A DNA stretch of 18,779 nt from NCBI GenBank assembly GCA_015521385.1, contig WAOH01000037.1:1-18779 (forward strand). Reading direction: 5' to 3'. Positions 18,143 through 18,779 of this stretch are shown here, in pieces. The notes beneath the pieces are model-generated. The model was not told where the DNA came from. It saw nothing but the letters and a program-made list of their open reading frames with translations, and did no database searches. The position numbers and the translations under genes were made by a program. Every line of letters starts with the position of its first letter. The stretch's first letter is position 1. Origin of the DNA: Thermoproteota archaeon. Its GTDB lineage: Archaea > Korarchaeota > Korarchaeia > Korarchaeales > Korarchaeaceae.

Positions 18143-18715
18143 CTACCCACTGGCCTCCTTCTCCTTACCCTTCTCCTCTATCTTACCGAGCTTGGGTTGC
18201 CTCATCGTCAGGGAGACCTTCACTATGGGCTCTCCCCTGAGGAGGGCCGTGGGACTGGGCTTACTCACCGTTGTTATCCTGGCCCTCACCCTGTCCCCCT
18301 TCCTGAACGTGATCTTCGCCTTCTTGCTCTGCAGCACCCCGGCCCTGTGTATGAAGACGTCATCACCCAGCTGGGAGATATGGACGAACCCGCTTATGGG
18401 ACCTATGGAGACGAACATCCCGTAGTCGACGATGTTCTCGACCTCTCCCTCGACTATCTCGTCCTTGAGTGGGAGGTAGGTGAGGACCTTGAACTTGGCC
18501 CTGACGTAGATGTTGGGGCTGCCTATTATCGACTTCCCGTGGCTGAGTTCTGTGACCTCCAGCACATCGAGGACGAGGCCCACGTCCCTGAGGTAGCGCC
18601 CTATGTACTTCGAACCGAACTGCTCCCTCAGTATGGACTTAATATCCCCGGTTATATCGGCGGGTCTGATGAAACCGACATCGCTCATCTCAGTTATATA
18701 AAACAATTCTTCCAT
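18143..18715 (-). CDS. rpo7: DNA-directed RNA polymerase subunit Rpo7 (RpoE')
   Basis: A 190-residue polymerase stalk subunit, partner of Rpo4, used in promoter opening and RNA binding. The N-terminal tip domain runs MEELFYITEMSDVGFIRPADI...ILREQFGSKYIGRYLRDVGLVLDV (1-51). The S1 domain is about 85-165: IVEGEVENIVDYGMFVSIGPISGFVHISQL, then the FRKGDRVRARIT strand and VSLTMRQPKLG. The lysine/glutamate tail is typical. I chose ATG at 18715 (complement), since Rpo7 proteins begin just before this FYI strand; the in-frame TTG at 18757 would add 14 residues not expected in the family. GGGGG lies close upstream as a modest ribosome site. It leads the rpo7-spt4-rps24e-rps27ae run. Confidence 0.95.
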   Translation of the reverse strand: MEELFYITEMSDVGFIRPADITGDIKSILREQFGSKYIGRYLRDVGLVLDVLEVTELSHGKSIIGSPNIYVRAKFKVLTYLPLKDEIVEGEVENIVDYGMFVSIGPISGFVHISQLGDDVFIHRAGVLQSKKAKITFRKGDRVRARITTVSKPSPTALLRGEPIVKVSLTMRQPKLGKIEEKGKEKEASG

Positions 18716-18779
18716 TCCCCCGCTGGCCCTGAGAGGTCTTACCACTCCTGAGTTCAACTTTCCTTACTTAACCTTAACG

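Noticed and set aside
1..18779. CRISPR array, insertion sequence, transposase or integrase gene
   Set aside because: No regularly spaced repeats and no recognisable recombinase other than the RadA-like protein were found.

Overview
The window is archaeal chromosome, probably from a hyperthermophile of the TACK group. A Korarchaeota-like source is a guess from overall gene content and is not proven. Archaeal marks are Rpo7, Spt4, ribosomal proteins S24e, S27ae and L37e, an Lsm protein, the FttA termination nuclease, a proteasome beta subunit, CDP-archaeol synthase and a KsgA/Dim1 methyltransferase. Three tRNA genes have stems made almost wholly of G-C pairs. Many genes start with TTG or GTG, and arginine is mostly AGG/AGA. 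Both fit a thermophilic archaeon. Coding is dense, with many overlapping gene ends and short leaders behind TATA-like boxes.

Left arm (1-4705, + strand). The 3' end of an XPD-type helicase overlaps an unrecognised gene that looks like a RecA-fold protein without a P-loop. Then come carS (membrane lipid synthesis) and a RadA-like recombinase. gcvH has its own promoter and is stop/start coupled to an HD phosphohydrolase. An unrecognised gene closes the arm and runs tail-on into a UPF0148 zinc protein.

Middle (4656-11430). UPF0148 (-) and UPF0147 (+) diverge from one AT-rich promoter. A coiled-coil protein of unknown function follows tRNA-Ala(GGC) and tRNA-Phe(GAA) on the minus strand. Next are the lsm-rpl37e pair, a 258-base non-coding stretch containing a strong hairpin, and a SepF-type division protein. 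fttA and psmB (transcription termination and protein turnover) follow on the minus strand, with UPF0179 diverging from psmB. An FKBP-type isomerase is probably read from a leaderless message.

Right arm (11463-18779). rtcB, the tRNA-splicing ligase, carries a 461-residue LAGLIDADG intein exactly before its metal-binding cysteine. Divergent from it lie ksgA, whose conserved N-terminus appears to begin at a CTG codon, and an Mtq2/HemK-like glutamine methyltransferase. A small zinc protein follows on the minus strand. A strikingly AT-rich gene of unknown function (16031-17221) lies just 3' of tRNA-Arg(CCG), the usual place for an integrated island. The window ends with the classical rpo7-spt4-rps24e-rps27ae cluster on the minus strand.

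The working theme is information processing: RNA polymerase parts, transcription termination, tRNA splicing and ligation, rRNA and release-factor methylation, and ribosomal proteins. The best candidates for something undescribed are the AT-rich island gene, the P-loop-less RecA-like protein beside the recombinase, the non-coding block before sepF, and the coiled-coil protein linked to the tRNA pair. I see no CRISPR array, transposase or insertion sequence.
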